DNA from: Otatea glauca | Lineage: Eukaryota > Streptophyta > Magnoliopsida > Poales > Poaceae | NCBI GenBank assembly: GCA_036346275.1 | Contig: CM070725.1 | Location: 45,508,104 to 45,572,103, forward strand | Reading direction: 5' to 3' | Length of the DNA stretch: 64,000 nt | In this document: one piece after another, positions 33,640 through 47,059 of the stretch | How the letters are laid out: each line of letters opens with the position of its first letter | Position numbering within the stretch: position 1 is the first letter of the stretch | Program-made: the position numbers and the translations under genes | The notes under the pieces: model-generated | Told to the model about the DNA's origin: nothing | Databases searched by the model: none | The model's input: only the letters and a program-made list of their open reading frames with translations

Positions 33640-33775
33640 GAATTGCTGTAGCAAACCTTAATTTTTATTTTTATTTTATCCCATTAAGATTTAGAATCTC
33701 GGCCCCGACCGAAATCTGAAATTTCGACCAAGATTTCCGAAATCTCGATGAGATTTGAAACCCTGGCAGCAGTGC
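33640..33775 (-). repeat. Terminal fragment of the AT-rich dispersed family
   Basis: It ends 'cgatgagatttgaaaccctgg', the family's terminal motif. The preceding 'gatttagaatctcgg' and 'gaaatttcgacc' also fit. Confidence 0.6.
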
Positions 33776-33818
33776 CCAACTGCCAGCCAAGGCATGATCG
33801 TCATCACTCTCTACTCCC

Positions 33819-36800
33819 TGTAACATCCCAAAATTTGGGCCTAATTATATTATTTTATTGCTTAAATATGCATTTATGATTTTCTGGAATTTATGTGGAT
33901 TTTTCTGGATTTATTTGAAATAATTTTTATTTAAGTTTATTGACCTTTTGTTCAAATCTATTTAAATTTATGCAAAGTTAAAATAAAGTTTTGACAAAAA
34001 TATTTTATTTAAGTCCGGAATGTCTCAAAGTATTTTTGAGATATTTCTTGGATTTTTCCTATTAGTTTTATCGCTTAAAATAAATAAAATGAATTTCGGA
34101 ATTATTTTAAATAAGAAATCTTTAAAAATCTTGTGAACAGTGTTGGTAGAGCTCAACATCATGCTTGTATGGTTTTCGTCGCTGCGCCCAAGTCGGCCGC
34201 AAGGCCATCTCCCGTAAACCCTAGCTCGTAACCATTCGATTTCCATCCAGGTGGCTCCAAGATCGCCACGTCGATTGCTCGCGTCCCGATCGTCGATCAA
34301 GATCGGCGGTCCGATCACATCGCACTGATTCGGGAAGGATAAAGATTGCGCCGTTGGATTTGGAAAGATCGGTTCAGATCGTGTCGTGTCGAGGTGATCC
34401 GGCCGTTGGTAGCGGATCGGGTGGTGAGGTTGTCGTCTCCGCGAAGGACTCGAGTCCGCCGCCGACACGACCGCCACGGGAAACCTAGGGTTTCCGTTTG
34501 AGCGCGTGCCGAGGCTATAAAAGGAGGGTAGCGCCCGAGGTTCATCCTTGTGCGTCGCGTCTTTTGGTCGGAAGGGTTTCGCGAGAATCGCCATAGAACG
34601 CGCCGGAGCTCGTCGGAGTTGAAGCAATCAGTGCCGCCGAGGTTTTTGCTAAGATCGCCGCGGTTCGTCGGTTTTCGACGCTTTGATCTCGAGTTGGACT
34701 CGTCGGGGTGTGCGCGTCGACCAATCTACTTCTTCACGCCGAACGCGCCAAACGCCGCCGAAGCTTCTTCTTCGTCTCCGTGGACTTCTTCGCCGTCGCG
34801 ACGCCATTAGTCTCGGGTAAGTTTGTGACCGTCCGATCCGAGCGAACGGGAGATTGAGCAGCGTTGCAGTATCTCGCACCGTTGGATCGATCAAGACGAG
34901 ATGCGCGCGCGTCGTGCATCTGCGGAAGCGGTATTGCGGCCAATCGGGTCGAGACGCGTGTCGGGTGCGGGTACCGAGGCGTCATACGCCGGGTTCACGG
35001 TGGACCAGAGGAGGTCCCGTGGACCAGGTCTATGCACCAGGGCCACGTGTCATGCTCTGATTGGTCCAGGTCAGGCTGACGCCAGCGTGACGTCATAAAT
35101 CGTTTTTTTTAGAATAAAAATAAATCTGTTAATTCTGATTTTTGCAATTTCAGTATTTATTTTAAACTTCAAAAGGCTATATCTTTTGCATCGTAACTCG
35201 GATTTGAGTGATTTCAGTTTCTAAAAATTTGTAAAATTAAGATATATTTAATGGTGAATTTTATTTGATTTTTGGAGTTCAGTTGCTCTCTGTTTTGGTA
35301 TTTATTTGCTTTTCTTCTTCGGTACGCGTAGACGTTGAATTGTGTGACGCTTCGGAGGAAGATCCAGCAAATCAAGAGCAAGTTCCAGAACCAGATCAGA
35401 ACCTATTCCAAGGCAAGTTGTGTTTTGATCATGTTGAACCTATGTTTATAAAATTGCTATATTTGTTTTACCCTATTGCATATATTTCAAATATACAATT
35501 GTTTTAAATTAGATTGGGTTTAGCTAATATACCAGATTGATCTACACCCTACCTTGTCATTGTATACCATGATCCATTGTCACCCTAGATTGGTTAAATA
35601 TAGTTGGTTAATAATTATAATCGACATTGGAGGATTAGTTCGTATTAGTTGCTTAGCCATGCCACGTCATCACATGTGTCAGAATCATTGATAATTAATT
35701 TTGATTAATAGAATATGGAACAATGTTATGAACTTGTGTGTCATGTGGAATCACACGATGAGATTGAGTTGTTGTGGCGAGTCAGGTCACGCAACGATGT
35801 TGAATTGTTGATGGCACGTGGTGCTTGGTAATCAACTGGGTGATAATAACTTAGATTGGGGCGAGGAGGCCAAGGTGGGCCCGATGGGCAGATGGTATGT
35901 GGATGTCTTGCCTTGATCACACTAAGGACTTAACCTTGCAAGCCTTTGACCTGAGTCAATCATGCAACCACATGTCTGGTATGGGCCAGCCTAGCTGAGT
36001 AATTTGCAATGTCTTAATTTTGGTACTATCGTGGTCGGTGTGAGTTCCCGAGTTATGGAGTAATTCACATGGCGCAAGAGGGGGGCCCTGGATGTGGTAA
36101 CCATCCCACCGATGTTGAAACCTTAGCGGGTAGTATCCGGTTAAGCGAGCATTGTAAAGGCTTTGTTATAATCACTCGCCTTGGTGGTGTTTGGTTGTAT
36201 CACGTGGGTAAAGTGCATAACCTCTGCAGAGTATGAAACTATTCTGATAGCCGTGCTTTCATGATTGAGCAATGCTCGGAATTACAATTAAGGGTTAGTT
36301 TAATTAATTGGACAACATGGTTGGGATGGCGGAATGCCATATGGAAGATGAAATTTGACTTAGGATTGGAAATTTGGTTTACTTGAGAAATACTGAAGTT
36401 ATTTATTATTGTTACTTGTTTTACATTCTTTACAATCTATTTATTGTATTTGTTCATAAATGCTGCTTATTGCAAAGTAGCCATGATAGCCTATCCATTG
36501 GAATAAGCCTTACATATAAATACATAGAATTGCATTCTGTGCACAACTTGTTGAGTGCTTTAAGTACTCACCTTTGCCAAACAACAATAATCAACAGTTG
36601 AGGAATCTACACCTGTGTTGGAAGATGAAGTCCAGGAAGACACGAGTCATTAGGGTCCGAGCCTTGTCGGTTGCCTGTGGTGAACTGATGAGCTATCTAC
36701 GTTTTCTACTTTCCGCTGCTTAATCATTAGTTATATTTTCAGTCTTGCCCTGCGTGGCTTAATAATGTAAGTTGGTCATAAGATCATACATTTAGCTATA

Positions 36801-36938
36801 TCAATAAATGAACTATTATTCTATTATCATTGTGTATGATGTGATATGTACCAATGTCAAGCTGTGTGCACTAGCGTTGATCCTGGGACTAGTGCAGTAA
36901 ACACAGTGGGTTCGAATCAGTGGATTCGGGTCCTTACA
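33819..36938 (+). mobile_element. Solo LTR, 3.1 kb, with 5-bp target duplication (probably Ty3/gypsy type)
   Basis: It starts TGTAACATCCC and ends GGGTCCTTACA. It is flanked by CTCCC on both sides (33814-33818 and 36939-36943), a perfect 5-bp target duplication. A TATA box (ctataaaagg, 34515-34524) lies in the first third. No gag-pol coding was seen inside. ORFs of up to 200 codons have no domain. The length and the TGTAAC start suit the long LTRs of Tekay/Del-like chromoviruses (inference). Recombination between two LTRs would leave this single one. Confidence 0.8.
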
Positions 36939-36943
36939 CTCCC

Positions 36944-37510
36944 TGCGTCTCTATTCTATATCCGAGGCAGACACGTCGGGGATGAATCTTGGGGTGTCAG
37001 GTATGCCTCCGTATCTCTAACAATTTGAGAAATACTTTAAGATCATCTCTTAAAATAGGTCATATTTGTTGATTGAATTGGTTTCGATTTCGGTGGTTTG
37101 AGATTTTTAAGATTATAGAACTATTTGTATTGCACTTTTAGCAAATTTCAGATATATATATTGGATTTTTAATGTTAAAAAATCATTGTTCAAGACTATA
37201 GAGTTACGTGTGTAAAGTGCACATCTTCGTATAAAATTTTCTAGTTTTACCATTACAGACACGTCACAGATGACATGAGCCTGTCCATACCTGACTTCCA
37301 CGAGTCCACACAACCCATATTAAACTGCACAAGGCAATCAGCACATGTCGAGGTCGAACCCCGGCCCACAAGGCCATGGCCGCGCCACCGTACCATCGCC
37401 CAAATCCTTCCGGAACACCACCATGCACGGCCGGGTCACACTGACAAGAATCCAAAGAAATTAACATCGGCCAAAGGCCGGCGCATTAGCCGCTTTTCGA
37501 AACGGTAGTA
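36944..37510. other. Intergenic DNA, nothing identified
   Basis: Part at 37260-37500 ('cgaggtcgaaccccggccca', 'ccaaaggccggcgc') looks transposon-derived, but no end or coding domain was recognised. Confidence 0.3.
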
Positions 37511-37910
37511 CTAATTAACGCGGCAGAACGGTAATTAACGCCATTTGCTAGCCCACGATAGTTAATCGACGTTAATTAGACTAATTAACGCCGGCCGACG
37601 GTAATTACTATTTAACGTCGGCGACGCAAATGACGCTATTTATCGCCGACCCAATAATTAACGCCGGCCAGTCCTCGCCGACGTTAATTAGTGCTCGGCA
37701 CTAACGCCGGCCTAGTCCTGGCCGACGCAATTAGTGCCTCGAGCAATTAACGCCGGCCAGGCCCGCCCACGCGTTAATTAACGATTGCGGATTTCAGACA
37801 TTACTAATTATCGCCGGCTAGGCCCGCCGACGTTAATTAACGATTTGCCTGAATTTCTCAGACACTAATTATCGCCGGCCGCGTTTAGGCCGACGTTAAT
37901 TAGCCATATT
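37511..37910. repeat. CACTA subterminal repeat array, left side
   Basis: More than ten short copies of 'taattaacgccggcc' and its complement, with variable GC-rich spacers. In CACTA elements such arrays bind the TNPA-type protein. Confidence 0.8.
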
Positions 37911-38194
37911 ACGAGCAACTTTACCCCTATTTTCATGCTTCGCCACACAATTCAATACATAATATAATCAACATTGACAAGAATTCACACATCAACACAA
38001 TACAATTCATGAATATAATCAATCCAAAGAAAGAACATGCATATAATCAAGTTATCGATCCATCATAATGTCCAAATTGTCATAACATTCAAAAAGGCCA
38101 AAGTGACACAACTACAAACACATCCAAAGTACAACTCGAATCAAACACGCCAAAAGTGACACAAGTATCAAACAAGCTACAACCATCGGCCGCC

Positions 38195-38240
38195 ATCCGT
38201 TGATTGGGGTTCGCCGCCATCCGTTGATTGGAGTTCGCCG
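38195..38240. repeat. Tandem pair of about 22 bp in the CACTA element
   Basis: The phrase 'gccatccgttgattggggtt' is repeated directly with one change. It may be coding in the TNPA-like gene or its 3' region. Confidence 0.8.
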
Positions 38241-38924
38241 CTTGATCCGAAGCAAAGAGCGTTGACAAAGGCAGTTGCACCGGCGGTTCCCTACACAAGA
38301 AAATGCAACATTAGACAATAATATAAGAATGAATGTACCAAAAGGAAACAAGTAAGAAACGAATCACGGATCTGCGAGTCTTTGCAAGCGCTGCAAAGTG
38401 AGTAATCAGAAGACGAGGACCCATGTGCCGATGATCCCTACATAAGGCAACAATTATAGCTAGATTGATCAAATTTTAGTAGATTTACAAGTTTTGACAA
38501 AGTTTAGTGGTCATATTAGTAAGTGTAGCCATATTGAGTAAATTTAACTACATTTACACGCTTTAACTAGAACTAGGGATGGCAATCGGTTGGTACCTCC
38601 GGTCCAACACAGTTGAACCCGGACCAGACCCGAAATATCGAACAAGACCAACCCGACAGCACCCATGGGTCCAAATTCGCACCTGCATCTAACCGATGGA
38701 TACCGGACCCGACGGTACCAGACCCAAACACAAATATTCATTAGACAAGGAAAACTGGGTATGCAAGACATTTACTAGGAAAGCGAAGACATGTAAACGA
38801 GTATATAGTAACAGAAGCTCATTAAGGAGCAACCAAAGGTCGCAAGATTCGCTCCACTTACTTTATGCCATGTTTCGAGACACATAATCACAAAAATGAC
38901 CAAGTATCGATACCAAATGGCATT

Positions 38925-39145
38925 GATCAGAATGATGAATCAAATGAAAAGTAATAGTTACCTTTACAATATGCGCTTGTATACAACAAAGAAGAACAAT
39001 TGCACAAATTCCAAACAAAATCCACATTGAAAATATGAAATTCCTCTAACAACAGATCCATCAAGATAGCTATATATAAAAATTCAGTTGAGTCGGCCTA
39101 ATGTGCACAATTCATAAGATATCAAATCAGCTTTAGAGATACGTA
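38925..39145 (+). repeat. About 220-bp direct repeat inside the CACTA element, left copy
   Basis: It is nearly identical to 45605-45828, from 'ttgatcagaatgatgaatc' to 'gatatcaaatcagcttta'. Differences are a handful of single bases and small indels. Confidence 0.85.
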
Positions 39146-39179
39146 ACACTAACAGATACAGATACAAAAACAGATTTGA

Positions 39180-41450
39180 TACAAGTAAGCATTCAGGTAA
39201 AGCAAGTAAGCATTTCAACAAGCACCTGCCGATCTGCAGGAGGTGTCGGAGGATACATCCCCCATTGTGGCGGTGGCGGCGGCTGGAACGGTGGAAAGAC
39301 AATGTTTTGCCCCATCGCCTGGAACATTGCCTACAAATACAATGTATACGTATTTTGAATTAATAGATTCTCTAAATGCAATAGATTGAAGACTTGGACT
39401 TACTTGAATCGCCGATTGCTGTTGTGCATTATATGAAGCGTAGTACTCTTGACTAGCCCGCGCATAATCATCACGCTGGCGCAGCTCCTCACGCAGCCTA
39501 GTAACCTCCAACTCCTGCTACGAGGAGCGACGGCTACCAACCCCGAGCTCGGGACGAAGAAGATCCTCTCACCGCACCACCGCCGAGTCGATCACTCCAA
39601 AGGAACATGGAGTACCTTCAAAATGCGTGATCACAAAGGCTTGAGCACTTGAAATTATGACTTTATGAAATTTTAGAAGGTATGACATCTCACCGTCCAT
39701 GGGCCTTGCCGCCTCCACTAGCATGCACAAGCTACGCCGTCAAGCTTTCCTTCCTCCAATCATAGTCTTCACCATGGCGCTTGACCATTTCGTGCCGCCA
39801 TATTTCTCCTACATAACCAAATCGCATAATTTAAATGGGAACGCAAATCAAACAACTTAATTTGAATTAAATCAAAATTTTGAGCACTAACCACCGATCA
39901 ATAGTCAGTCTGATCGCACAATTTGCTCAGGTGTGTCGGTCTCGACCTTTATGACCTTCCACGTACACTTCAATATCACTCGGCTGAACACCGGTCCGAG
40001 CCTCCTGTAGACATAAGTTAGGTGCATACATATACTTGGTAACATGTATTTTGCCAGACTTACCATGCGCTTAGCTTTACGCATATGTCCATCGGCGCCA
40101 TACGTGTGCTTTGATTCTTTGCCTCGGCGATCCTCGGTTCTTTTTTGACTTGGCGATGAACTCAGGTGAAGCCCAACGCCGGCAAAGAGCCTGGTAAGCT
40201 TCTGGACGGTCCCCCAACCATGGAATCATGACCTGCATAAAGATATTAATACATTAAAACAACATTACCAAGAAACGTTAAACTCAAATAGCTCCAATAT
40301 TTGTTGTTTTACCTGCCCGTACTGTTCCTCGGTCAAGTAACTTCGAAGACCCTTGAGTCCTGTTAATCCGCTGCCTTTAATGCACCTCAAGTAAAGATTT
40401 GTTGCTTGAATCCGAGCATTAGACAATGCATCTTTGGTCACCCGCTGCATTTACATGGAAAACTCTACGAGCATGCTCCATGTCTTGCACCGGCAACCAA
40501 ACGGTAACGCTTCGCAATTGTTCATCACAAAGAATAGTTAGAATAGTAAAGAATCGACAGCTGAACCAATACCAACTAGCACGTAGAATCTTACCCAAAA
40601 GTCACTCCAAACCGCCTCGAGCATTCAAGTGCTCGGCATTAGGAGCAAGCGGTAATGATCCCAACTAGTGGCAACAAATCGCCGCCATTGGTCAGCCGTG
40701 ACCAACCCGGTAGTGTAAACGGCAGAGGTTACCTAGCACGTAGTTAACTCCGCCTATGGTGTCCTCTACCGTCAAACCCCGAGTCATCCCATGAACTGCA
40801 AGACATATAAATGATATAGTTCCATTCGGAAAGAAATGAAATAAGACATGGTTTAGAAAATACAAACCTATCGCCAATGGAGTGATCACAACCTTGTCCT
40901 CCTCCCGTCACGGGCGCCGCAGGGGCGACAAAGATGGCTCCTCCTCCATCTCAGCGGGCTCGGTGAGAACCCCTGGTCGTATCCCCACCCATTGGGTCCT
41001 CTTCTCCTACATCATCCCCTTGGCCCACATCGGCCTCCCGATGTTCATTGATCCCACCTACAACAACAATAATAATGAATGAATAAAGAAGATAATAATC
41101 AAATAAATTAAGAGAATATAACATTCTAGTTTACTCGCATCAACATCACCTCCCGACCCTCATCAACATCCACGGCAAAGAACCCACTTCTTCCTCCCAT
41201 GCGATGTCTCATCCTGCGAAATAATACAAGATGCTTATATTTATGTCATATTTATGTTTTGACACAAAGTACACATCAAAAGCTTAGTTACCTGAGGATC
41301 CGCTTGACTCAACAAAGCACGTCGTCTACTTGCGCTTGAAGCGCTACCCTGAAACAAGGCCTCCTCATCGCGCGAACCATCGACTTCCTCCTACCACCGA
41401 GGAGTCCTTCGCCACCGCTTGATCGATCGAGGCATCCTGCTCAAACAAAA
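39180..41450 (-). pseudogene. TNPA/TNP1-like CACTA accessory protein, decayed
   Basis: No single ORF is intact. On the minus strand there are a coiled-coil-like stretch VTRLREELRQRDDYARASQE (from 39505 down) followed by a Gln-rich YNAQQQSAIQ, and earlier exons such as GLKGLRSYLTEEQYGQVKQQ (40265-40450). A Pro-rich end (about 39240-39300) is frame-shifted. Charged coiled coils after the transposase in CACTA elements are typical of the TNPA-type DNA-binding protein. Exon borders could not be fixed, and the start near 41450 is a guess. Confidence 0.5.
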
Positions 41451-41546
41451 ATATCAAGTTAGTACAACAACAATATTAATGAACGAACGAACAAGATAAT
41501 AAACACACAAAATTAGAGAATTAAAAATGAAATTTAAATTTACTTG

Positions 41547-44500
41547 TCAAAATTCATCAATGTCACGATGATGTAGTCTCCTTCTTTCTAAGGGATGATA
41601 TGTTACTTTTTCTTGATTGGTTGTCTTCTCCGCTTCTCGGGAATCGTTATATCTCCACGGTCTCCGACTAAAGAATCGAGACACGACCGTCTCTATATCA
41701 AAAGTGCTTGGCAATTCTTCATCTTGGAAAACCTCAAGAACCTCCATAGCCTCCACCGGCTATCAAGGTAACCAAGATCACTAGGAGTATGTAACCGCTC
41801 GGGATTCACTTTGTACACAACCCACCAAGCACTCGGTCTTGCGCATGGATATGGCATATAATACACCGCTCAACTTGGTGAGCAAGGATACAATTGTCAT
41901 AGCCATGTAGTCTGCTTCGTTGTGTTTGACTTCTACCATCCCATACCGGTTTTGATGAGTCCCATGTTTGCTATCAAACCAAACACAATCGAAAAAGACT
42001 ACTTTCACTCCTTATTCCCCGCAAACTTGAACTCGAGGATGTTTTGAATGATTCCATAGAAATTTGTTTCGATCCCTTGTGCATCGATTGCCCTAGTTAC
42101 AACTCCAAAGATTTGTTGTGGCCGCAAGGGACGACCACTTCAAATTTGGTTGAACGGAACCGAAACCCGCTCACGTCAGACGCCATAGCTTTTAACGCTT
42201 CTGCGACCATAGGATAGCTGAAGCAAGTCCTCATGGACGTTCCCATATTTCACGCACTGCCAACAAAATACGATTCGAAGTTGTATAAGATTTATAATAT
42301 ATTGATACGTAACATTACAGAATATTATAGGATGTGAAGGTGTTACATGATCTCGGAACCAAGTGATGAAATTAGGGCCCCCATTTATTCCATCCCGACG
42401 CATCGTATTAAGTTGCTTGGCAGTTGGTTGACGAATAGACGTCCAGTTCTGCTTATCGAATTCACTGTAAATGAAAACGTAAATGGATACATAAATGAAT
42501 GATGTCTTCGGCAGCATAGCTTGTTTGACATGTACAAAGTAAACGCTTACGTGAAATATTGTTCCATCTCTTCCATATTGGAGTACATGTACAGCAAAGC
42601 AGACTTCTTTTCTTCCGAAGTGTAATAGTAAGCAGTGCAACTACCAACGGTAGTGCCTCTCCATTGGAAAATCTGTAGGTCACTACAAGGTGTCTCTTCA
42701 TCCACATGGTACCGCATCATGGGAGCATTGACTTTGTGTTCCTCTCCAAAGTATACACTCGAGAAGTATGATATCTCTTTTAGAGAAAATGCTTCTGCAA
42801 TGCACCCTTCAACTCTTGCCTTATTGCCAACCATAGCTCGAAGTTTCTTTAGAGCTCTTTCAATGTGATACATCCACCTATACTGAACAGGGCCACCTAC
42901 CTTAGCTTCGTAAGGTAGATGAACAAGTAGATGTTGCATTGGATTGAAGAAACCCGGAGGGAATATTTTTTCCATCTTGCATACAAGCACTGGTATCTCT
43001 TTCTCCAACCTCTCCATCATGTCTTTCGATATTTCTTTAGCACATAATTGTCTATAGAAATAACTTAGCTCAGCTAGCACCTTCCACACATTATCATTAA
43101 GATACCCACTAAACATTACAGTGTGAGTCTTTCCATGATTATGTGGTAATCGTGGCTCTTCAACCCATTTAGCTTCCCGTATTCACATTCACAATCGCCT
43201 CAATCCCGCCATGCGTAACCATCGGGAAATTTCAATTTTTTCATCCACCTCAACACTTCTTTCTTTTCTTTAGGTTTAAGGCAAAATGGAGCGCGTGGCT
43301 TACCCCCTGCTTCGGTGAGCTCAAGTGTTGGCGATTCATGAGATCTCCGCTAAGTCTCTTCGGCCTTTAGGTTGTCTTTTGTCTTGTCCGTCATATCCAT
43401 GACCGTGCTTATAATGCTTTCACCAACGCTACGCCTCGATGCATGACGCCAATGTTGTGCATCGTAATCAAGGCCTTCGATATGGGAGCTCCCATAATCC
43501 ACAAATGTGAGTCCAGTTGTGCTCCTCTCCAAACCCTTCAAACCCATCATCTTTCTCCTCCAATTTACTCAAAGATATCGGCAATTTCCGCGATTAGACG
43601 TTTGGCGGACCCTTTCGACAACCGTGTCCTTACGGAAGGCATTCCTCCGAACCTAAAGGCGTGTCTAAGGGGTGAAACGCCTATGGCAATCGGCAATGAT
43701 CTTTCCACCATTTACAAGGCGAAACAATCGATTATCGAACCACGATCGGACATGTCAACTTTCCATGATGACCCGGCAAAGAAAAATACCATAGGCCATG
43801 AAATCATGGATGGACCACAAATATGCAACACGAAGGTTGAATTTACTTTCTTGTAGCAATCAGACGCCTCTACCCCTGTCCATAATTTTTCACTCTTCGA
43901 TCAAGGGTTTGAGCATCACATTGAGACGCTTTCCGTGATGTTCGGGCGGGTATGATGAGGCACAGAACATAAACTCATATTTCATGCAAAGGGAAGGTGG
44001 AAGGTTGTATGGAATAGCAAAGATCGCCAAAGACGAGTATGATGCGGCGGTTGTGTTGAAAGGCGTGAAACCATCGGCCGCCAACCCAATGCGAACATTT
44101 CTCGCATCCTCGCGAAGTCCTCGCAAAGCTATCCAGAGCCTTCCATGCCTCACTATCCGACGGTGCACCATTACTCCGTCGTTCTCACGCACACCTTCTT
44201 TGTGCCACCTCATGTGCCCGCACTTCGCTTTGACATAAACAACCGCTTGGCCTTTAGGTGTGAGAGGCATGTACCGGTTGCTTGTGTGCAACATCGGCCG
44301 TTAACTTTTCACCTTCTTCGTTCACCACCTCGACAAATCTTGGTTTTTTACACACTAAGCAATGCTTCTCTTTCTCATGCTCCTTCCAGAAAAGCATACA
44401 CTTATCCTTGCACACATCAATCTTCTCATACTTCATACCGAGACCGCATAACATCTTCTTAGACTGGTACATGTCTCTAGGCATCTTATGATTCGCCGGC

Positions 44501-45035
44501 AGTATATCAGAGATCAACTCCACGAGATCATTGTAACAATTATTGGAAAAGAAATACTTGGACTTAATAGCCATGAGCCGCGTCACAAAAGCAAGCTGGG
44601 TCACTTTCGTGTGTTCGTGCAACAGCTCTTCAGAAGCTTTAAGTAGCTCAAAGAACTCCCGAACCTCACGTGTTGGCGGATCCTCCGAGTCTAGGTTAAT
44701 CTCTGGGCCAAAGCTTCTAGCATCTCATCCATCCTATCATCGCCGCCCTATCATCTTCCTCTTCAACCGCAACTTGAGGTCCTTCAAAGACGTGACTCAC
44801 CATGATGTACCCACAACTCAAAGCTTGGCATGAAACCGAACCGACACAAAGTGCGACATCGATTTCTTGTCCCGGGGTGGAAATTACGGCACTTGCTTGC
44901 ATGGGCACTTCACCTTAATAATATTAGACATAGAGAAGGCACGGTCGACAAAAGCGGTAGCCTTGACCGCCCACTCAATGAGTGAGCCCCACTTTTCTCC
45001 CAACCTTCATACATCCATCGGCGGTCGTCACCCAT
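41547..45035 (-). pseudogene. tnp2: TNP2-type CACTA transposase, decayed
   Basis: It would encode the transposase of the CACTA element. The start at 45035 gives MGDDRRWMYEGWEKSGAHS, the transposase-associated N-terminal domain. The TNP2 core follows: FVTRLMAIKSKYFFSNNCYN, MLFWKEHEKEKHCLVCKKPR (44254-44622), then MRWHKEGVRENDGVMVH and IFAIPYNLPPSLCMKYEFMF (43890-44294). A DUF4218 block of 189 codons is open at 42547-43116 (FPPGFFNPMQHLLVHLPYEA). A DUF4216 block is at 41781-42008 (MKVVFFDCVWFDSKHGTHQN), and an acidic tail ends at 41547. Domain order and orientation are canonical. Frameshifts and stops separate the blocks (for example within 43140-43900), so the gene is probably dead. Confidence 0.85.
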
Positions 45036-45532
45036 ACTTGAGGCTATACTATGGCGATATTTCCAAGAGCCCAAATGGGGAATAGGTTGCGGTAGTTGGG
45101 GTAATTGAAGAAAAGGAGCAGATTGAAGCATCCAACACATGTTCCTATAATCAACACGCAAGGCACAATCGATAATCAAACACCAACACCGCATAAATAA
45201 TGCTCAAGCATGTGAGTTCAAACCGCGCTATATAGTTTCCAAAGATGCCAAATAAAGCATGTTAGCTCAAGAACTGATTAATAGTGCTTACCAACCATTC
45301 AGTCGATTACATTAAAGAACTGATTAATGAATTTGAAATTGAGTTGTGGAGCATAAGTTGCCTTTAAACAAGAAGGGTCAATCAATCTTAACCTCCTATA
45401 TCTCTTTCTATGGCATCAAGTATCCAATTCTAAATCTGTCTAGACTTATCCAATAGGTGCATATCAACTAAACAAGAGAGGAAAGCAAAGTGACATTTGC
45501 ATATTGTAGCTAACTTCTCCACTTATACGTTG

Positions 45533-45663
45533 GATCAGAATGATGAATCAAATGAAAAGTAATAGTTACCTTTACAATATGCAAAGTAATAGTTACCTTT
45601 ACAATATGGCATTGATCAGAATGATGAATCAAATGAAAAGTAATAGTTACCTTTACAATATGC
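45533..45663. repeat. Short nested tandem repeats in the CACTA leader
   Basis: The phrase 'aaagtaatagttacctttac' occurs three times, two of them preceded by 'gatcagaatgatgaatcaaa'. The last unit runs into the 220-bp direct repeat. Confidence 0.85.
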
Positions 45664-45828
45664 AGATTGTATACAACAAAGAAGAACAATTGCACAAATT
45701 CCAAACAAAATCCACATTGAAAATATGAAATTCCTCTAACAATGGATCCATCAAGATAGCTATATATAAAAATTCAGTTGAGTCGGCCTAACAGTGCACA
45801 ATTCATAAGATATCAAATCAGCTTTAAG
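45605..45828 (+). repeat. About 220-bp direct repeat inside the CACTA element, right copy
   Basis: Partner of 38925-39145. One copy lies upstream of the TNP2-type gene and the other at the 3' side of the TNPA-like gene. Confidence 0.85.
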
Positions 45829-45964
45829 TATATTGTAGTGATACATATACAGTTTATATATTGAGGTAGCTAATACACTGGATCCGCTATAAACGCAACT
45901 TAATTATCGTTGATCTCCTCCCACCATCATGCAAAGATACACCATGCATCCGGTATATAGATAT

Positions 45965-45966
<2 letters not shown>

Positions 45967-45999
<33 letters not shown>
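45967..45999. repeat. (TA)n microsatellite
   Basis: Alternating T and A run of about 30 bases. Confidence 0.9.
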
Positions 46000-46639
46000 G
46001 TTTTTAGACCCATTATTTTCAATATAACTGCATGTATGTACATTATAAATCACTTTTTTCTTGACATGCAAGCAGTGCATGGTTTCGTGTGGTAATGTCT
46101 TTTGAGCAATCAATTTAATTTCGGAAGGGATCTTCCCTCGATCCGTTGATTCCTAAAAAGTTCTGTGTCTTTGCATGAACAAGCTAGATGCATATATGGT
46201 GGTATTCCATACATTGTGGCGGAATAAATTTTCTTGTGCCGCTCGCACGATTAATTCAAAGTGCCATGCACGAGCCGCTTAATTATACTAACTAACTAGA
46301 TCCTCTTCCATAACATGCAAGTTGGTATTCAGATTATGCAGGGCTCCCTCCTCTTAGGGTTTAGGCATCATCGCCTTGCTCTTTACATGCTATATATGGT
46401 GTAGAGAAAACATGGATAGGGTCATAGCTAGGCTTTCCTTAAGCTAGGTCAAACATACAACATTATATTATCTCCACTCTTGTCTTGTTTCCCATTGCTT
46501 TCAACTTTTTAGCCGTGGTGCAAGCACAAAAGATACTTGGAACTTGTTATGCCCCGATTTTGTTATCCACCATCATTTCATATTTGTCCTAACTCCTAAT
46601 CACATGCCTAAAGTTTCGCAATTGATTCAATGTATGTAC

Positions 46640-47045
46640 CTTATCCCGGGAGGGAGCGGGGCGTCGCCGGGCGGCCGGAGGAGAGCGGGCGGGCGGAGGG
46701 GCGGGCGTCACGGCCGGAGGGAGCGGAGGAGGAGGCGGGCGCGGGGCGGGCCGAGGAGCGGGCGGGCCGAGGGGAGCCGGGCGACGGGCGAGCCGAGGAG
46801 CGGCGCGGGCGAGGGAGCGGGGGGCGACGGCCGGGCCGGAGGGGCCGGCGGGCGCGCGGCGGGAGAGGCGCGCGCGTGGCACGAGGAGCGGCGAAGCGGC
46901 AGCGGCGAGCGGCGAAGGGCGCGCTGCCGCCGGGAGCAGGCGCAAGCAGCGCGCGGCGGGCGGCGCGCGGGCGTGGCGATTGGGCGTGGCGCGGCGTGAG
47001 CAATTGGGCGGCGTGAGCGATTAGGCGGGAGCAGGCAATTGGGCG
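46640..47045. repeat. Extremely GC-rich tract near the CACTA right end
   Basis: About 400 bases made almost entirely of G and C with 'gggcgg', 'gaggagcg' and 'cggccgg' motifs. ORFs of up to 151 codons on both strands are Arg/Gly/Ala-rich low-complexity artefacts. It is upstream of the TNP2-type gene and just inside the subterminal repeats, so it may be the element's CpG-rich promoter or leader (inference). Confidence 0.7.
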
Positions 47046-47059
47046 CGGTCGCCGATTTC

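Noticed and set aside
34025..34627. 200-codon minus-strand ORF
   Set aside because: It is inside the solo LTR, antisense to its TATA box, and has no domain.
43443..43856. 137-codon plus-strand ORF
   Set aside because: It lies antisense to the decayed TNP2-type transposase and has no domain; shadow of that gene.
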